Part shown: positions 52,443 to 61,474 of the stretch, in pieces
Layout of the letters: each line of letters begins with the position of its first letter
Numbering within the stretch: position 1 is the first letter of the stretch
DNA from: Lacisediminihabitans profunda
GTDB lineage: Bacteria > Actinomycetota > Actinomycetes > Actinomycetales > Microbacteriaceae
DNA length: 64,000 nt
Assembly (NCBI RefSeq): GCF_008040105.1
Contig: NZ_VRMG01000007.1
Coordinates: forward strand, 240,070 to 304,069
Direction of reading: 5' to 3'
Notes under the pieces: generated by a model
Databases searched by the model: none
What the model saw: the letters and a program-made list of their open reading frames with translations, nothing else
Told to the model about the DNA's origin: nothing
Position numbers and translations under genes: made by a program

Positions 52443-52820
52443 CTATTCTCCCGTGCCCGCTGCATCCCAGATCACCGGCAGGAGGCTCGCCAGGTCGGCG
52501 CGGGAACCGGAGGCCGAAATGCGCCCGTGCTCGATGGCGTGCTGCCAGGTGTCCCCGCCGGTGGCGATCGCGAGCCAGGTGAGGGCATCCGTCTCGACCA
52601 CGTTCGGCGGCGTGCCCCGCGTGTGGCCGGGACCCTCGATGCACTGCACGGCCCCGAACGGCGGCACGCGCACCTCCACCGAGTTGCCGGGGGCGGCGTC
52701 GGCGAGCACCTGCAGCAGGTAGCGCACCGCGGTGGCCTCCGTGTCGCGGTCGGCGACCGTCGCGAGCGCACGGCGCACGGCCTCGCCGCCCACGGCATCC
52801 GAAATCCTGGGTTTCGCCAT
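52443..52820 (-). CDS. Sterol-carrier-like (SCP2) family protein
   Basis: This 125-residue protein is similar to the small SCP2-like proteins found beside purF in Actinobacteria (Rv0807 type). It contains RYLLQVLADAAPGNSVEVRVPPFGAVQC, TWLAIATGGDTWQHA and a short RISASGSRADL end, the SCP2 beta-sheet and C-terminal strand pattern. The ligand is unknown. TACCGT (52827-52832) lies 6 nt before the ATG, so the mRNA is probably leaderless. It is the first gene of a two-gene operon with a membrane protein. Confidence 0.85.
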   Translation of the reverse strand: MAKPRISDAVGGEAVRRALATVADRDTEATAVRYLLQVLADAAPGNSVEVRVPPFGAVQCIEGPGHTRGTPPNVVETDALTWLAIATGGDTWQHAIEHGRISASGSRADLASLLPVIWDAAGTGE

Positions 52821-52902
52821 ACCTCAACGGTAGCGCGCGGCGCGGCACAGGATGCTACGGGCCGGGACGACCGCCCGACCGCCAGTTGGGTACGCTTACC
52901 GG

Positions 52903-54153
52903 GTGAGAATCCTCGTCCTCGGCTCAGGCGCGCGCGAACACGCCATCATCACGGCGCTGCTCAGCGAAGACGCCGCCCACGAGATCACGGCGGCGCCCGG
53001 CAACGCGGGGATCGCGGCCGAGGTCGGCGTGATCGCCCTCGACCCCACCAACCCGACGGTGGTCACCGAGTTCGCGATCGAGAACGAGATCGATCTCGTC
53101 GTGATCGGGCCGGAGGCACCGCTTGTCGCCGGCGTGGCCGACCGGCTCCGCCAGCGCGGCATCGCCGTGTTCGGGCCGGGCAAGGCGGCCGCGCAGCTCG
53201 AGGGCAGCAAGACCTTCGCCAAGCGCATCATGGAGGAGGCCGGAGTGCCGACCGGCCGCGCGGTGCGAGTGGGGTCCCTCGACGAAGCCGTCGCTGCCAT
53301 CGACGAGTACGGCGCGCCGCACGTGGTGAAGGCCGATGGGCTCGCCGCGGGCAAGGGAGTGCTCGTGACAGCCGACCGGGAGGCGGCGATCGCCCACGCC
53401 GCGTACTGGCTCGGGCATGGCAGCGTGCTGATCGAGGAGTTCCTCGACGGCCAGGAGGTGTCGCTCTTCCTGCTGAGCGACGGCCACAACGTGCTGCCGC
53501 TCTCCCCCGCCCAGGACTACAAGCGCCTCTCCGACAACGACGAGGGCCCGAACACCGGCGGCATGGGCGCATACTCGCCGCTGCCCTGGCTCGCCGATGG
53601 CTTCGTCGACGAGGTCATCGACACGATCGCCTTGCCCACCATCCGCCGTCTCGCCGTCGAGCAGACGCCGTTCATCGGCCTGCTCTACTGCGGCCTCATC
53701 GTCACCGAGAACGGCATCCGGGTGATCGAATTCAACGCCCGGTTCGGCGACCCGGAGACCCAGGTGGTGCTGCCGCGCCTCGTCACCCCCCTGAGCGGCC
53801 TGCTCTTCGCCGCCTCGACGGGTGGGCTCGGGTCGCTGCCGCGCCCCGAATTCTCCGATGACGTGGCCGTGACCGTGGTGCTCGCGAGTGAGGGCTATCC
53901 GGAGACCCCGATCACCGGCCGGCCGATCCGCGGCCTCGACACCGCGCTCGCGATCGATGGCGTGACGATCGCCCATGCGGCAACCGCCGACCTGGACGGC
54001 GTGCTCGTCTCGACCGGCGGCCGCGTGCTGAGCGTCGTCGCCACCGGGTCCGACTTCGCGGATGCCCGCTCCCGTGTCTACCGAGCGCTCGAGGCGATCG
54101 AGCTCGAGGGCGGCCAGTACCGCACCGACATCGCCGCCCGGGTCGCCCAGTGA
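52903..54153 (+). CDS. purD: Phosphoribosylamine-glycine ligase (GARS)
   Basis: This 416-residue ATP-grasp ligase makes GAR, step 2 of purine synthesis. It begins VRILVLGSGAREHAI, and has GPGKAAAQLEGSKTFAK, VVKADGLAAGKGV and EFNARFGDPETQ. The GTG at 52903 has TACGCT (52891-52896) 6 nt upstream and no ribosome site, so it is probably leaderless. Its stop overlaps purC by 4 bp. Confidence 0.96.
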   Translation: MRILVLGSGAREHAIITALLSEDAAHEITAAPGNAGIAAEVGVIALDPTNPTVVTEFAIENEIDLVVIGPEAPLVAGVADRLRQRGIAVFGPGKAAAQLEGSKTFAKRIMEEAGVPTGRAVRVGSLDEAVAAIDEYGAPHVVKADGLAAGKGVLVTADREAAIAHAAYWLGHGSVLIEEFLDGQEVSLFLLSDGHNVLPLSPAQDYKRLSDNDEGPNTGGMGAYSPLPWLADGFVDEVIDTIALPTIRRLAVEQTPFIGLLYCGLIVTENGIRVIEFNARFGDPETQVVLPRLVTPLSGLLFAASTGGLGSLPRPEFSDDVAVTVVLASEGYPETPITGRPIRGLDTALAIDGVTIAHAATADLDGVLVSTGGRVLSVVATGSDFADARSRVYRALEAIELEGGQYRTDIAARVAQ

Positions 54154-55073
54154 GCGCGACGGGCCCGGGCGCGGCGGACCTCACCGCCGACGGCTGGACA
54201 CACGCCTACTCCGGCAAGGTGCGGGACCTCTACATCGAATCCGGCGTGCCCGACCTTGCGAGCGCCCGACGCGTGCTCATGGTGGCGAGCGACCGGGTGA
54301 GCGCCTTCGACCACGTGCTCGAGCCGGGCATCCCCGGCAAGGGGGAGCTTCTCACCACCCTCAGCCTCTGGTGGTTCGACCAGCTCACCGGCGTGCCGAA
54401 CCACCTCATCGCCGACCATGAGCTGCACGGCGACACGGTGACGGACCTGATCCCGGATGCCGTGGCCGGGCGGGCGATGCTCGCCCGCACCCTCGACATG
54501 TTCCCGGTCGAGTGCGTGGTGCGCGGCTACCTCGTGGGCTCGGGCTGGCTCGAATACCAGCAATCGCAGAGCGTCTGCGGCATCGCCCTTCCGGCCGGGC
54601 TGGGCAACGGCGACCGCCTGCCCGAGCCGATCTACACCCCGGCGTGGAAGGCCCCGATGGGCGAACACGACGAGAACATCTCCTTCGAACGCACCGTCGA
54701 GCTGGTGGGCGAGGATGTCGCGGCCTCGCTGCGCGACCTCAGCCTCGAGACCTTCGCCAGGGCATCCGCGATCGCCGAGGCGCGAGGCGTGATCCTCGCC
54801 GACACCAAGTTCGAGTTCGGCCGCAACCGCGACAACGGGGTGATCACCCTCGCCGACGAGGTTCTCACGAGCGACAGCTCCCGCTACTGGGACGCGGAAC
54901 TCTACGCCGCCGGCGGCCCTGACCGGCTCGCCAGCTTCGACAAGCAGATCGTTCGCAACTGGCTCAGCGCCCACTGGGACATGACGGGGACTCCCCCCGA
55001 GCTGCCGTCCGACATCGTTCAGCAGACGGCGGCGCGCTATCGGGAGCTGATCGAGAGGCTCACCGGCCGATGA
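54150..55073 (+). CDS. purC: Phosphoribosylaminoimidazole-succinocarboxamide synthase (SAICAR synthetase)
   Basis: This 307-residue enzyme joins CAIR and aspartate with ATP. It begins with GWTHAYSGKVRDLY (near residue 15) and has VASDRVSAFDHVL, ECVVRGYLVGSGW and FEFGRNRDNGVITLADEVLTSDSSR. The GTG start overlaps the purD stop, and its own stop overlaps an acetyltransferase gene, so three genes are coupled. Confidence 0.96.
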   Translation: MSATGPGAADLTADGWTHAYSGKVRDLYIESGVPDLASARRVLMVASDRVSAFDHVLEPGIPGKGELLTTLSLWWFDQLTGVPNHLIADHELHGDTVTDLIPDAVAGRAMLARTLDMFPVECVVRGYLVGSGWLEYQQSQSVCGIALPAGLGNGDRLPEPIYTPAWKAPMGEHDENISFERTVELVGEDVAASLRDLSLETFARASAIAEARGVILADTKFEFGRNRDNGVITLADEVLTSDSSRYWDAELYAAGGPDRLASFDKQIVRNWLSAHWDMTGTPPELPSDIVQQTAARYRELIERLTGR

Positions 55074-55564
55074 TCGTGCGCGCGGTCGACTGGGACGACC
55101 CGGCCGCTGTGACCCTCAGGGACGCCCAGCGGCGCGAGGTCTCCGCCCGCTACGGGTCGCCGGATTCCGAACCCGGGCCGGCGCCCACCGCGGACGACAT
55201 GGTCGTCTTCCTCGTCGCCTACGACGCGGCCGGCGAGCCGGTCGGCTGCGGCGGCCTGCGGCCGCTCGGCCCCACCGAGGGGGAGATCAAGCGGATGTTC
55301 GTGACCGTGCCGCATCGCGGAACCGGCGTCGCCACCGCCCTGCTGGCCGCCCTCGAGGATGAGGCGCGTGGCCGCGGTTGGCTGAGGCTCCTGCTGGAGA
55401 CCGGGGACCGGCAGCCGGAGGCGGTGCGGTTCTACGAGCGGGAGGGCTACTCGCGAATCCCCAACTTCGGGCACTACGCCGGCTCGCCGATCTCGCTCTG
55501 TTTCGCGAAGGCTCTCGTGGTGGGCGACCCGGCGGCGGATGTCGCCTGCGAGGGCTGCGAGTGA
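55070..55564 (+). CDS. GNAT-family N-acetyltransferase
   Basis: This 164-residue protein has the GNAT pattern GGLRPLGPTEGEIKRMFV, VPHRGTGVATALLAALEDEA (acetyl-CoA loop, RGTGVA) and RFYEREGYSRIPNFGHYAG. It resembles the acetyltransferase at 29039-29491. It overlaps purC by 4 bp, probably for operon reasons; a link to purine metabolism is not established. The C-terminal ADVACEGCE tail with two cysteines is unusual. Confidence 0.9.
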   Translation: MIVRAVDWDDPAAVTLRDAQRREVSARYGSPDSEPGPAPTADDMVVFLVAYDAAGEPVGCGGLRPLGPTEGEIKRMFVTVPHRGTGVATALLAALEDEARGRGWLRLLLETGDRQPEAVRFYEREGYSRIPNFGHYAGSPISLCFAKALVVGDPAADVACEGCE

Positions 55565-55624
55565 TTGCTCCGCTCCGGCACGAATAGCCGTCGCCGAACC
55601 GGGCGGGGGTGATTACATTCAGTC

Positions 55625-56095
55625 ATGACAACCCACACGTCCTCCCGCCCCCACATCGTCCCGCGCCGGCTGCTCGCCGACGGCCAGGGCCATCATCCGT
55701 CGGTCATGGCGGAGGCGACCCGCCGCGCCGCGAGCGTTCAGCTGCGCATCGCCGACGGGATCACCGCCTTCGCCGGCTCGATGCGTTTCGTCTACGTGCA
55801 CGCCGTGCTCTTCACCCTGTGGATGCTGCTGTTCGAGAAGAGCCCGTGGCCCACCCTGACCCTCGTCGTGTCGCTCGAGGCGATCTTCCTCTCCACCTTC
55901 GTGATGATCGGCCAGAACCGTCAGGCGGCCTTCCAGCAGGTGAAGGCCGACCACGACTTCGTGTCGACCGAGCGGGAGCTCGCCGACAACACGGCGTTGA
56001 CCAAGCAGATCGCCGACCTCACCCAGCGGATCGAACACCTCACGAACGAGATCCACAGCGAGGTCGTCGGCAAGGGCACCGTCGCCACGGCCTGA
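55625..56095 (+). CDS. DUF1003 family membrane protein
   Basis: This 156-residue protein has a hydrophilic start, two hydrophobic segments (FVYVHAVLFTLWMLLF and LTLVVSLEAIFLSTFVMI) and a C-terminal coiled-coil-like helix (TKQIADLTQRIEHLTNEIH). The phrase VSLEAIFLSTFVMIGQNRQ is characteristic of DUF1003. The function is unknown. TACATT (55614-55619) 5 nt before the ATG suggests a near-leaderless start. Confidence 0.9.
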   Translation: MTTHTSSRPHIVPRRLLADGQGHHPSVMAEATRRAASVQLRIADGITAFAGSMRFVYVHAVLFTLWMLLFEKSPWPTLTLVVSLEAIFLSTFVMIGQNRQAAFQQVKADHDFVSTERELADNTALTKQIADLTQRIEHLTNEIHSEVVGKGTVATA

Positions 56096-56105
56096 TCCGA
56101 GCGTC

Positions 56106-56558
56106 TCAGTCGGCGTCGCGCTCGTCGAGCGCGGCGACGATCGCCGTGCTGATCTCCTCGAGTTGCCCCACCTGCTGCGGCGAGAGCCGGGACAGGGCGA
56201 CGGCGCGCACCTCGGTGGCCTGCCGCGGGGAGACCCGGCGCACGAGCCGGCTGCCGGCCTCGGTGAGGGCGACGATCTGCACCCGCCGATCGGTCGCAGA
56301 CCGCTCACGGGCGAGCCAGCCGGACTTCTCCATGCTCGTGACGGCGTGGGTGAGGCGGCTGGGCGAGTGTCGCAGCCGCGCCGCGAGTTCGCTCGCCGGC
56401 AGGCGATGCCCCGGCGTCTCGTAGAGAAACACGAGCAGCGAGAAGTAGGCGTGCGGCAGCCCGCCGTCCCGCTGCGACTGGCGGTCGAGGGCCTCCTCGA
56501 GCACGAGCACGGCGGTGACGAGAGATCGCCAGGCCCGGGCTTCCGGCTGTTCATCCAT
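56106..56558 (-). CDS. MarR-family transcriptional regulator
   Basis: This 150-residue MarR repressor has a central winged helix-turn-helix (LPASELAARLRHSPSRLTHAVTSMEKSGWL and RRVQIVALTEAG). I chose the ATG at 56556-56558, which begins MDEQPEARAW; longer upstream frames run through the divergent gene. TAGGGT (56566-56571) lies 7 nt before the ATG. A 16-bp palindrome, probably its operator, lies between it and the divergent dioxygenase-like gene. Confidence 0.92.
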   Translation of the reverse strand: MDEQPEARAWRSLVTAVLVLEEALDRQSQRDGGLPHAYFSLLVFLYETPGHRLPASELAARLRHSPSRLTHAVTSMEKSGWLARERSATDRRVQIVALTEAGSRLVRRVSPRQATEVRAVALSRLSPQQVGQLEEISTAIVAALDERDAD

Positions 56559-56579
56559 TCGCCCCACCCTATCGGGAAT

Positions 56580-56595
56580 AGTTGAGATCTCAACT
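56580..56595. promoter_or_regulatory. MarR operator palindrome
   Basis: AGTTGAGATCTCAACT is a perfect 16-bp palindrome in the 69-bp gap between the MarR gene and the divergent VOC-family gene. Its size and position fit a MarR dimer site controlling both genes. Confidence 0.85.
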
Positions 56596-56627
56596 AAGTT
56601 GGATCCGGTAGACACGAAAGGCACCCC

Positions 56628-57524
56628 ATGAGCACCCAGGATCTTCTCGCCGCCGATACCGCGATGGGAGCGGTGACCCTTCTCGTCGCCGACCTCGACG
56701 CGATGACCGCCTACTACCGGGATGCCGTGGCCCTCAGCGTGATCGGCCAGACCGCCGACACGGTAACGCTCGGTCGCGGCGGGACGCCCCTCATCATCCT
56801 CAGCCATGCCCCCGGCCTCGTGCACGCGAGTCCGCGCGACGCCGGCCTCTTCCACACCGCCATCCTGTTCGACAGCGAGGCCGCCCTCGCCGCCGCGGTG
56901 TACTCCGTGGCCACGAAGGCGCCTGGCACCTTCACCGGCAGCTCGGACCACCTCGTGAGCAAGGCGTTCTACTTCACCGACCCGGAGGGCAACGGCGTCG
57001 AACTCTATTGGGACCGCGACCGCAGCCAGTGGAGCTGGACGCACGGCCAGATCGAGATGAACACCCTCTTCCTCGACCCGAACGCCTTCCTCCAGCAGAA
57101 CCTCACGCCCGAGGCCATCGAGCGCCCTGACTTCGGTGACGCGGTGGTGGGGCACGTGCACCTCTCGGTGGGCGACATCGCCTCGGCCCGCGAGTTCTAC
57201 GTCGACCGCCTCGGGTTCGAGCAGACCACCCTGTTCGGTTCGCAGGCGCTCTTCGTGAGCGCCGGCGGCTATCACCACCACATGGCGATGAACACCTGGA
57301 ACAGCGCGGGGGCGGGGCGGCGAGCGCGCACCCTCGGACTCGGGCAGGTGGACATCGTGCTGCCGACCGCGGACGACCTCGGCGCCCTCGGCGAGCGGAT
57401 GACCGACTTCGGAGTGCAGACCCGGCACGACGGCCGCACCCTCGCCTTCGACGACCCGTGGGCCAACCTCATCCGGGTCACCACGGCGGAACCGGCCCAG
57501 GAGACGGCTCCCCGCACGGAGTGA
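56628..57524 (+). CDS. VOC-family (glyoxalase/extradiol dioxygenase-like) protein
   Basis: This 298-residue protein has two VOC modules, about 14-130 and 167-290. Module 1 has AGLFHTAILF and DPEGNGVELYWDRD; module 2 has GHVHLSVGDIASAREFYVDRLGF and YHHHMAMNTWN. The layout matches catechol-2,3-dioxygenase-like CatE/MhqA proteins of MarR-controlled quinone or catechol responses. Divergent MarR plus operator supports that. The substrate is unproven. Confidence 0.88.
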   Translation: MSTQDLLAADTAMGAVTLLVADLDAMTAYYRDAVALSVIGQTADTVTLGRGGTPLIILSHAPGLVHASPRDAGLFHTAILFDSEAALAAAVYSVATKAPGTFTGSSDHLVSKAFYFTDPEGNGVELYWDRDRSQWSWTHGQIEMNTLFLDPNAFLQQNLTPEAIERPDFGDAVVGHVHLSVGDIASAREFYVDRLGFEQTTLFGSQALFVSAGGYHHHMAMNTWNSAGAGRRARTLGLGQVDIVLPTADDLGALGERMTDFGVQTRHDGRTLAFDDPWANLIRVTTAEPAQETAPRTE

Positions 57525-57551
57525 GCCGGGAATCCGCGCACCTGCCCGCAT

Positions 57552-57635
57552 CCCGTCGCCCGGGTCGTCCCGTCGGCCCGGTCCTCCCGTCGGCCTGATC
57601 CTGCCGTCGGCCCGCCTCTCGTCGGCCCGCCGAAC
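57552..57635. repeat. 17-bp tandem repeat, about four and a half units
   Basis: Units of 17 bp, CCCGTCGCCCGGGTCGT, CCCGTCGGCCCGGTCCT, CCCGTCGGCCTGATCCT and GCCGTCGGCCCGCCTCT, follow in tandem, then a partial unit. They lie between the VOC gene and a 62-bp inverted repeat. The period equals that of the array at 49080-49152, although the sequences differ. Confidence 0.75.
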
Positions 57636-57696
57636 ACTCGCCCGTCACCAACTGCTCTCTACCGGCCGCCAGTGAGCAGTTGGTGACGGATGAGTG
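57635..57696. repeat. 62-bp inverted-repeat element
   Basis: The arms CCGTCACCAACTGCTC (57642-57657) and GAGCAGTTGGTGACGG (57674-57689) are perfect over 16 bp, and CACTC/GAGTG extend them to 57635 and 57696. The loop is 16 bp. There is no T-run beyond it. It lies 48 bp before the SGNH gene. Confidence 0.8.
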
Positions 57697-57743
57697 AGGG
57701 GGCGGAGGCGGGACGGGGCGGGCGGGGCGATTAGCATCGACGG

Positions 57744-58568
57744 GTGACGACAGAGCGGGACAAGACAGAGCGGGACAAGACGGCGCAGCCCAAGGCTGCC
57801 GCCGCCGGGACCGCGACGGTGAGGACTCTGCGGCCGAACATCCTGAGTCGGCTCGTCGCCGTGACGCTCTCCCCCGTGCTGATCGTGCAGGCGCGGCGTG
57901 CCCGGCGAATCATCCCGAGGCTGCCGGATGCCGCCGAGCCGTGGTCGGGGACGCTGGCCGGCCCGCACCCGGTGCGGCTGCTGGTGCTCGGCGACTCGAC
58001 CGCGGCCGGGGTGGGGGCCGACACCCAGAATGACGCGCTGCCCGGCAATCTCGCCCGGGAGGTGGCGCGCGTCACCGGTCGCGGAACCCGCTGGCATGCC
58101 GTCGGCGAGAACGGCGCAACGGCGCGGGACCTGCTCCAGCGCTTCGTCGGCACGGCGACCGAACAGAGCTATGACCTGGTCTTCCTCAGCATCGGCGCGA
58201 ACGACGCCCTCGCGCTGCGCTCCCGGCTCGCCTTCGCGCGGGACGTACGGGAGCTCGTCGCGAGGCTCCGCGCGGCGAGTCCCGACGCCCTGATCCTCGT
58301 CTCGCTGATGCCGCGCTTCGACCGTTTCTCGAGCCTGGTCAACCCCCTGCGCTGGAACCTCGCACTGCACGCGGCGAGCCTCGACGACGGCGCCCGGGCG
58401 GCCGTCGGCGGTCTCGACCGCGTCTTCGCCATCCCGAAGCCTCCCCCATACACGCCGACGTTCTGGGCCAGCGACCTTTTTCATCCGAGTGCGTCCGGCT
58501 ATCGGGAGTGGATCGAATTCGCCATCGGGGTCGTGCCGTCTGAACTCCTGAACGGGCTGGTGCGGTGA
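57744..58568 (+). CDS. SGNH/GDSL-family hydrolase
   Basis: This 274-residue esterase-like protein has blocks VLGDSTAAGVGA (Ser85), SIGANDA and SDLFHPSASGY (Asp/His). The start reads TERDKTERDKT, because a 15-bp segment is duplicated; it then has a hydrophobic stretch LVAVTLSPVLIVQA (about 36-50), a possible membrane anchor. TAGCAT (57732-57737) lies 6 nt before the GTG, so it is probably leaderless. It overlaps the next gene by 4 bp (GTGA). The substrate is unknown. Confidence 0.9.
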   Translation: MTTERDKTERDKTAQPKAAAAGTATVRTLRPNILSRLVAVTLSPVLIVQARRARRIIPRLPDAAEPWSGTLAGPHPVRLLVLGDSTAAGVGADTQNDALPGNLAREVARVTGRGTRWHAVGENGATARDLLQRFVGTATEQSYDLVFLSIGANDALALRSRLAFARDVRELVARLRAASPDALILVSLMPRFDRFSSLVNPLRWNLALHAASLDDGARAAVGGLDRVFAIPKPPPYTPTFWASDLFHPSASGYREWIEFAIGVVPSELLNGLVR

Positions 58569-59185
58569 GCGTCCTGCGCAGCATCGACGAGATCGCGGCC
58601 GTCGTGACCGGCGCGCGCGGGGACTCCCGACTCGTGGTCGGCATCGTCGGCCCGCCCGGTTCCGGCAAGTCCACGACCGCGGACCGGCTCGTGGAACGAC
58701 TCGGCGACGAGGCCGTGCTGCTCCCCATGGACGGCTACCACCTGCCGCAGGCCCGACTCGTGGAGCTCGGACGCCGGGACAGGATGGGCGCCGCGGACAC
58801 CTTCGACGTCGACGCCCTGGTCGCCACCCTCACCGCCCTGCGTTTCTCCGGAGGTCTCGTGCTCGCGCCGGGGTTCGACCGCGAGATCGAGGAGGCGATA
58901 CCCGACGCGATCGCGATTGCTCCGGAGAAGCGCGTGCTGGTGGTGGAGGGCAACTACCTGCTGCACGACGCGCAGGGCTGGGAGCGGGTCGCCCCGCTGA
59001 TCGATCTGAGCTTCTTCGTGGCGGTCGACCACGACATCCGCCTGCGCCGCCTGATCGAGCGCCACGTGCGCTTCGGCAAGACTCCGGATGCCGCGGCCGC
59101 GTGGGCGACGGGGCCGGATGAGGCCAACGCGCGCCTCATCGACGGCACCGCGGTGCGGGCCGACCACGAGATCCGTCTCGGCTAG
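58565..59185 (+). CDS. P-loop nucleoside/sugar kinase-like protein
   Basis: This 206-residue protein has a Walker A GPPGSGKST (29-37), the lid LPMDGYHLPQ and VVEGNYLL, as in uridine kinase/pantothenate kinase-like (YggC/FrcK-type) enzymes. It would phosphorylate a nucleoside or sugar. An internal stretch (58840-58933, residues 92-123) begins with the exact 15-bp left end of the 92-bp repeat family and ends close to its right end, yet the frame is kept. It is coupled to the SGNH gene by a GTGA overlap. Confidence 0.87.
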   Translation: MSVLRSIDEIAAVVTGARGDSRLVVGIVGPPGSGKSTTADRLVERLGDEAVLLPMDGYHLPQARLVELGRRDRMGAADTFDVDALVATLTALRFSGGLVLAPGFDREIEEAIPDAIAIAPEKRVLVVEGNYLLHDAQGWERVAPLIDLSFFVAVDHDIRLRRLIERHVRFGKTPDAAAAWATGPDEANARLIDGTAVRADHEIRLG

Positions 59186-59226
59186 ACTGGCTGAATCCAC
59201 CCCCGTCGAACTCCCTGGAGTATTTG

Positions 59227-59534
59227 GTGCCCACAATCGTCGTCGAGGTAATGCCCAAGGCCGAGCTTCTCGACCCGCAGGGCAAGGCCGTCGCCGGAGC
59301 CCTCACCCGCCTCGGCAAGACCAGGTTCAGCGCCGTGCGAATCGGCAAGCGCTTCGAAGTGACCGTGGACGGGCCGGTGACCGATGAGGTGCTCGCCGAG
59401 GTCACCGAGCTCGCGAACGACATGTTCTCCAACTCGGTGATCGAAGACGTCGTCTCGATCACGGTGGCACCGGATGTCGCCCCGGCCCCCCAGCCGGACC
59501 TGGCCGTCTCGGTGGAAACGACGGACGCGAACTG

Positions 59535-59535
<1 letters not shown>
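59227..59535 (+). CDS. purS: Phosphoribosylformylglycinamidine synthase subunit PurS
   Basis: This 102-residue small subunit of the three-part FGAM synthase begins [22 protein letters not shown] and contains [12 protein letters not shown], as in Bacillus PurS. The GTG at 59227 is preferred: GGAG lies 6 nt upstream; a TTG at 59224 is possible. The C-terminal tail is longer and Pro-rich. It overlaps purQ by one base (TGATG). Confidence 0.94.
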
Positions 59536-60230
<695 letters not shown>

Positions 60231-60283
60231 AGTCGTCGCGTGCGGCGCGCCGGGGTCCCGGAGTCGATGAGCCTGGCGAGGGG

Positions 60284-61474
60284 CTAACGCTCGTCCCGGT
60301 CCACGGCCGGGCTGTCCACGGCCGGGTTGTCCATGACCGGGATCGCGGACGTGAAGTGGCTTGCCCGCTCTTCCGCCTCCGCGGTGCCGGTGAAGAGGCC
60401 GATGGGTTCCGTGGGAGTGGCCGCCGCCCGCGGGCGCGCCTCCTGCTCCACCGTCTGGAGGCGGGTGCGCGGCAGGGCCGCCGCGTCGCGGGTGTGCAGC
60501 CACTCCACCATCCGCTCGCGCACAAGGCAGCGCAGGTCGAAGAGCGTGGGCGCGTCAACCGCGGTGACCAGCACACGGATGCGCACGAAACCGCCGACGG
60601 CATCCGTCACCTGCAGCACGGCGGTTCGCCCGTCCCAGAGATCGGTGTCCGCCAGGATCGCGTCGAGCTGGGTGCGCATCTGATCCGGGCTCACCCGCCA
60701 ATCGAGGTCGAACTCCACCGAACCGAGCAGTTCGCTCGAGTGCCGGGTCCAGTTCTCGAACGGCGTGCTGGTGAAATAGGTGGACGGCAGCACGAGGCGC
60801 CGGTCGTCCCAGATGTGCACCACCACGTAGGTGAGGGTGATCTCCTCGATGCGGCCCCACTGCCCCTCCGCGATCACCACGTCATCCACCCGGATCGCGT
60901 CGCTGAAGGCGAGCTGCACCCCCGCGAAGACGTTGGCGAGCGTCGATTGTGCGGCGAGACCCGCGACGATGCTCACCAGTCCGGCCGAAGCGAGCACGCT
61001 CGCACCCACCGCCTGCACCCCGGGGAAGGTGAGCAGGATCGAGGCGATCCCGACGATCGTGATCACCACGCCGGCGAGCCGCCGCACGATGATGAGCTGG
61101 GTCTGCAGGCGCCGCGCGATCCGGTTGTCCGGCACGTCGGTGCGGTACCGGCCCACGGCGAGACCGATGACGAAGCTCACGATCGCGGCGACGAACCACG
61201 TGCCCACGGCGATCATCGCAATCAGGAAGGCGTGGTTGACCGTGGCCCGGAGGCTCGGGTCGGGCAGGGTGATCGCGATGGCGATCCAGGCGGCGCCGAT
61301 GAGCAGCAGCAGCCGGTAGGGATAGCGGGCACTCGAGCGCAGCGCCTTCGGCCACTCCCGGCGCCGCGCCGCCACCCGGGTGACGACCGAGGTGAGCACG
61401 ATGATGACCAGGGCGGCCGCGAGCGCCACCGCCGTCGCGACGGCGAGGCCTGGCCACGTCTTCCAGTCGGACAT
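60284..61474 (-). CDS. MscS-family mechanosensitive channel
   Basis: This 396-residue protein has four hydrophobic N-terminal segments, then the pore helix and beta domain with ASAGLVSIVAGLAAQSTLANVFAGVQLAFSDAIRVDDVVIAEGQWGRIEEITLTYVVV, the MscS signature. The C-terminal tail is hydrophilic and proline-rich. It would release solutes on hypo-osmotic shock. An AAGGGGA ribosome site and a TAGCGT element precede it. It is on the opposite strand inside the pur cluster. Confidence 0.93.
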   Translation of the reverse strand: MSDWKTWPGLAVATAVALAAALVIIVLTSVVTRVAARRREWPKALRSSARYPYRLLLLIGAAWIAIAITLPDPSLRATVNHAFLIAMIAVGTWFVAAIVSFVIGLAVGRYRTDVPDNRIARRLQTQLIIVRRLAGVVITIVGIASILLTFPGVQAVGASVLASAGLVSIVAGLAAQSTLANVFAGVQLAFSDAIRVDDVVIAEGQWGRIEEITLTYVVVHIWDDRRLVLPSTYFTSTPFENWTRHSSELLGSVEFDLDWRVSPDQMRTQLDAILADTDLWDGRTAVLQVTDAVGGFVRIRVLVTAVDAPTLFDLRCLVRERMVEWLHTRDAAALPRTRLQTVEQEARPRAAATPTEPIGLFTGTAEAEERASHFTSAIPVMDNPAVDSPAVDRDER

